In this document: positions 62,805 through 64,000 of the stretch, in pieces
How positions within the stretch are numbered: position 1 is the stretch's first letter
Layout of the letters: every line of letters starts with the position of its first letter
Origin: Synechococcus sp. PCC 7335
GTDB lineage: Bacteria > Cyanobacteriota > Cyanobacteriia > Phormidesmidales > Phormidesmidaceae
Reading direction: 5' to 3'
DNA: 64,000 bases
NCBI RefSeq assembly: GCF_000155595.1
Contig: NZ_DS989904.1
Span: forward strand, 1,875,175-1,939,174
Position numbers and translations under genes: made by a program
Notes under the pieces: generated by a model
The model's input: the letters and a program-made list of their open reading frames with translations, nothing else
Database searches by the model: none
Told to the model about the DNA's origin: nothing

Positions 62805-62876
62805 AGATATCTGAAGCGAAGCGGCAGGTATTATAAGCTAGGGCTGCTATTTTAAAGAACCCTTTAGCTGTAATAG

Positions 62877-63233
<357 letters not shown>

Positions 63234-63353
63234 CTGAGCGCAAACCGGTGTTGCTATTGACGGCTGATAATTATCTACTGGTGACTATTCCGCGATTATC
63301 CCCTAGTGACCAAACCGGCAGTGATCAAACCGACTGCCTGGTGCGTTTAATCA

Positions 63354-64000
63354 CTATTCGTCAATGCGCTCTAGCTGCCAAAGAATTTGGTTTCCTTCAC
63401 GGCGAATCCGAGAGACGCTCCAGTTTCGCCAAGCCCAATAGTCGCCTCGGCTAGTAACAGCGCTAGCATTGACATCCATCAAATCAGCAAGCTCAGCGCT
63501 GGTAATAAGATAGCCTTGTTTCGCTAGCTCATCGGTGACTTGAAGCGTTTCTAATGTATTCCTGATTCTGTTGACTCTAGACGTTTCTGAAAGATCTTCA
63601 GCAACTTGCTTTTTGGAGGAGGCTGTAACTGCCATAGCACCTAGTTCTTCCTGATTGTTCTCGTCAAATGTTAGCGTTGGTGCGCCATATGGATCTTTCT
63701 CAGTGAGAAAAATCTGAGTGGAGGTATCAGATGTCACACTTTCACCATCCGTTACACCGACCGACTGACTAGCTGATGGAGATTTTGATGAGGTGGCTAC
63801 GCTTTTGACCTGTTTTAGTGAAATGGGCTGAGAGTGGGCGTAGGCTCTGGCTATCTCATCACAGCGTTCGTTGCCTAGATTACCTGTATGGCCTCGTACG
63901 TAACGCCAGTCGATGTTGATTTGTTCGGTGGTTAAAGTTTGACTGAGCTGATCGAGCTGCTGCCAAAGATCTTTGTTGAGAACAGGCTTGCCTGAGGAGG
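63354..64000 (-). CDS. rnhA: Ribonuclease HI with long C-terminal extension, 5' end outside window
   Basis: The frame is open to the window edge, so the start lies beyond base 64000. The visible N-terminal part is the end of RNase [22 protein letters not shown] then [20 protein letters not shown], with the conserved His and last Asp. After it comes a Ser/Gln-rich linker and an additional domain of about 70 residues ([20 protein letters not shown], then [15 protein letters not shown]). This extension is known in some cyanobacterial RNase HI proteins; its winged-helix-like look suggests a nucleic-acid-binding role. Confidence 0.85.
   Translation of the reverse strand, partial: SSGKPVLNKDLWQQLDQLSQTLTTEQINIDWRYVRGHTGNLGNERCDEIARAYAHSQPISLKQVKSVATSSKSPSASQSVGVTDGESVTSDTSTQIFLTEKDPYGAPTLTFDENNQEELGAMAVTASSKKQVAEDLSETSRVNRIRNTLETLQVTDELAKQGYLITSAELADLMDVNASAVTSRGDYWAWRNWSVSRIRREGNQILWQLERIDE

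Overview
The window looks like chromosomal DNA of a cyanobacterium, probably a Leptolyngbya-like or related non-heterocystous lineage, though the genus is inferred only. The evidence is a 29-residue PetN (cytochrome b6f), a plant-type ferredoxin, a PedR-like regulator, a TerC protein, several cyanobacteria-type conserved unknowns, and many copies of the HIP1 octamer GCGATCGC.

Region 1-6333 is accessory. It holds the 3' part of a very large repeat-built surface protein (CBM6, malectin, Calx-beta-like, sugar-dehydrogenase-type propeller, TIG), a family 2 glycosyltransferase and a decayed benzoate transporter (benE) remnant. Region 6330-43860 is mostly housekeeping on both strands: a TonB-like protein, petF, purL, purF, a Ca2+/H+ exchanger, tsaB, a cation-chloride-cotransporter-like protein, a YHS lipoprotein, an Ada-type methyltransferase, clpP, petN, rsmB, a split APH-like/P-loop kinase pair, rplY, purA, an adenosine deaminase-like enzyme, pedR, hisS, terC, a RecQ helicase, an outer-membrane protein and a ComM-type ATPase. 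purL, purF and purA put three purine-synthesis steps in the window, but not in one operon.

Region 44373-61976 is a surface-polysaccharide locus. It has three sulfotransferases, a DegT-type sugar aminotransferase, GDP-mannose 4,6-dehydratase, four GT4-type proteins and one GT2, an ABC-2 permease/ATPase pair (Wzm/Wzt-like, with a Wzt-type C-terminal sugar-binding domain) and two methyltransferases. The second methyltransferase carries a tail of about 200 residues, almost all Gln/Leu/Glu, that ends in a basic amphipathic segment. The permease-to-GT4 block (49753-59685) is co-directional, with several stop/start overlaps. The layout suggests an ABC-transporter-dependent, sulfated and probably methyl-capped glycan. 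By analogy with E. coli O9a WbdD, the tailed methyltransferase could act as chain terminator and length ruler; this is my leading candidate for an undescribed system. The core of this block lacks HIP1 for about 10 kb, consistent with separate acquisition.

Region 62110-64000 has a possible broken small ORF, a secreted unknown, a HIT protein and the 3' part of an RNase HI gene with a C-terminal extension. Both window edges cut genes (1-4752 and 63354-64000). I found no tRNA, rRNA, CRISPR array or intact insertion sequence.
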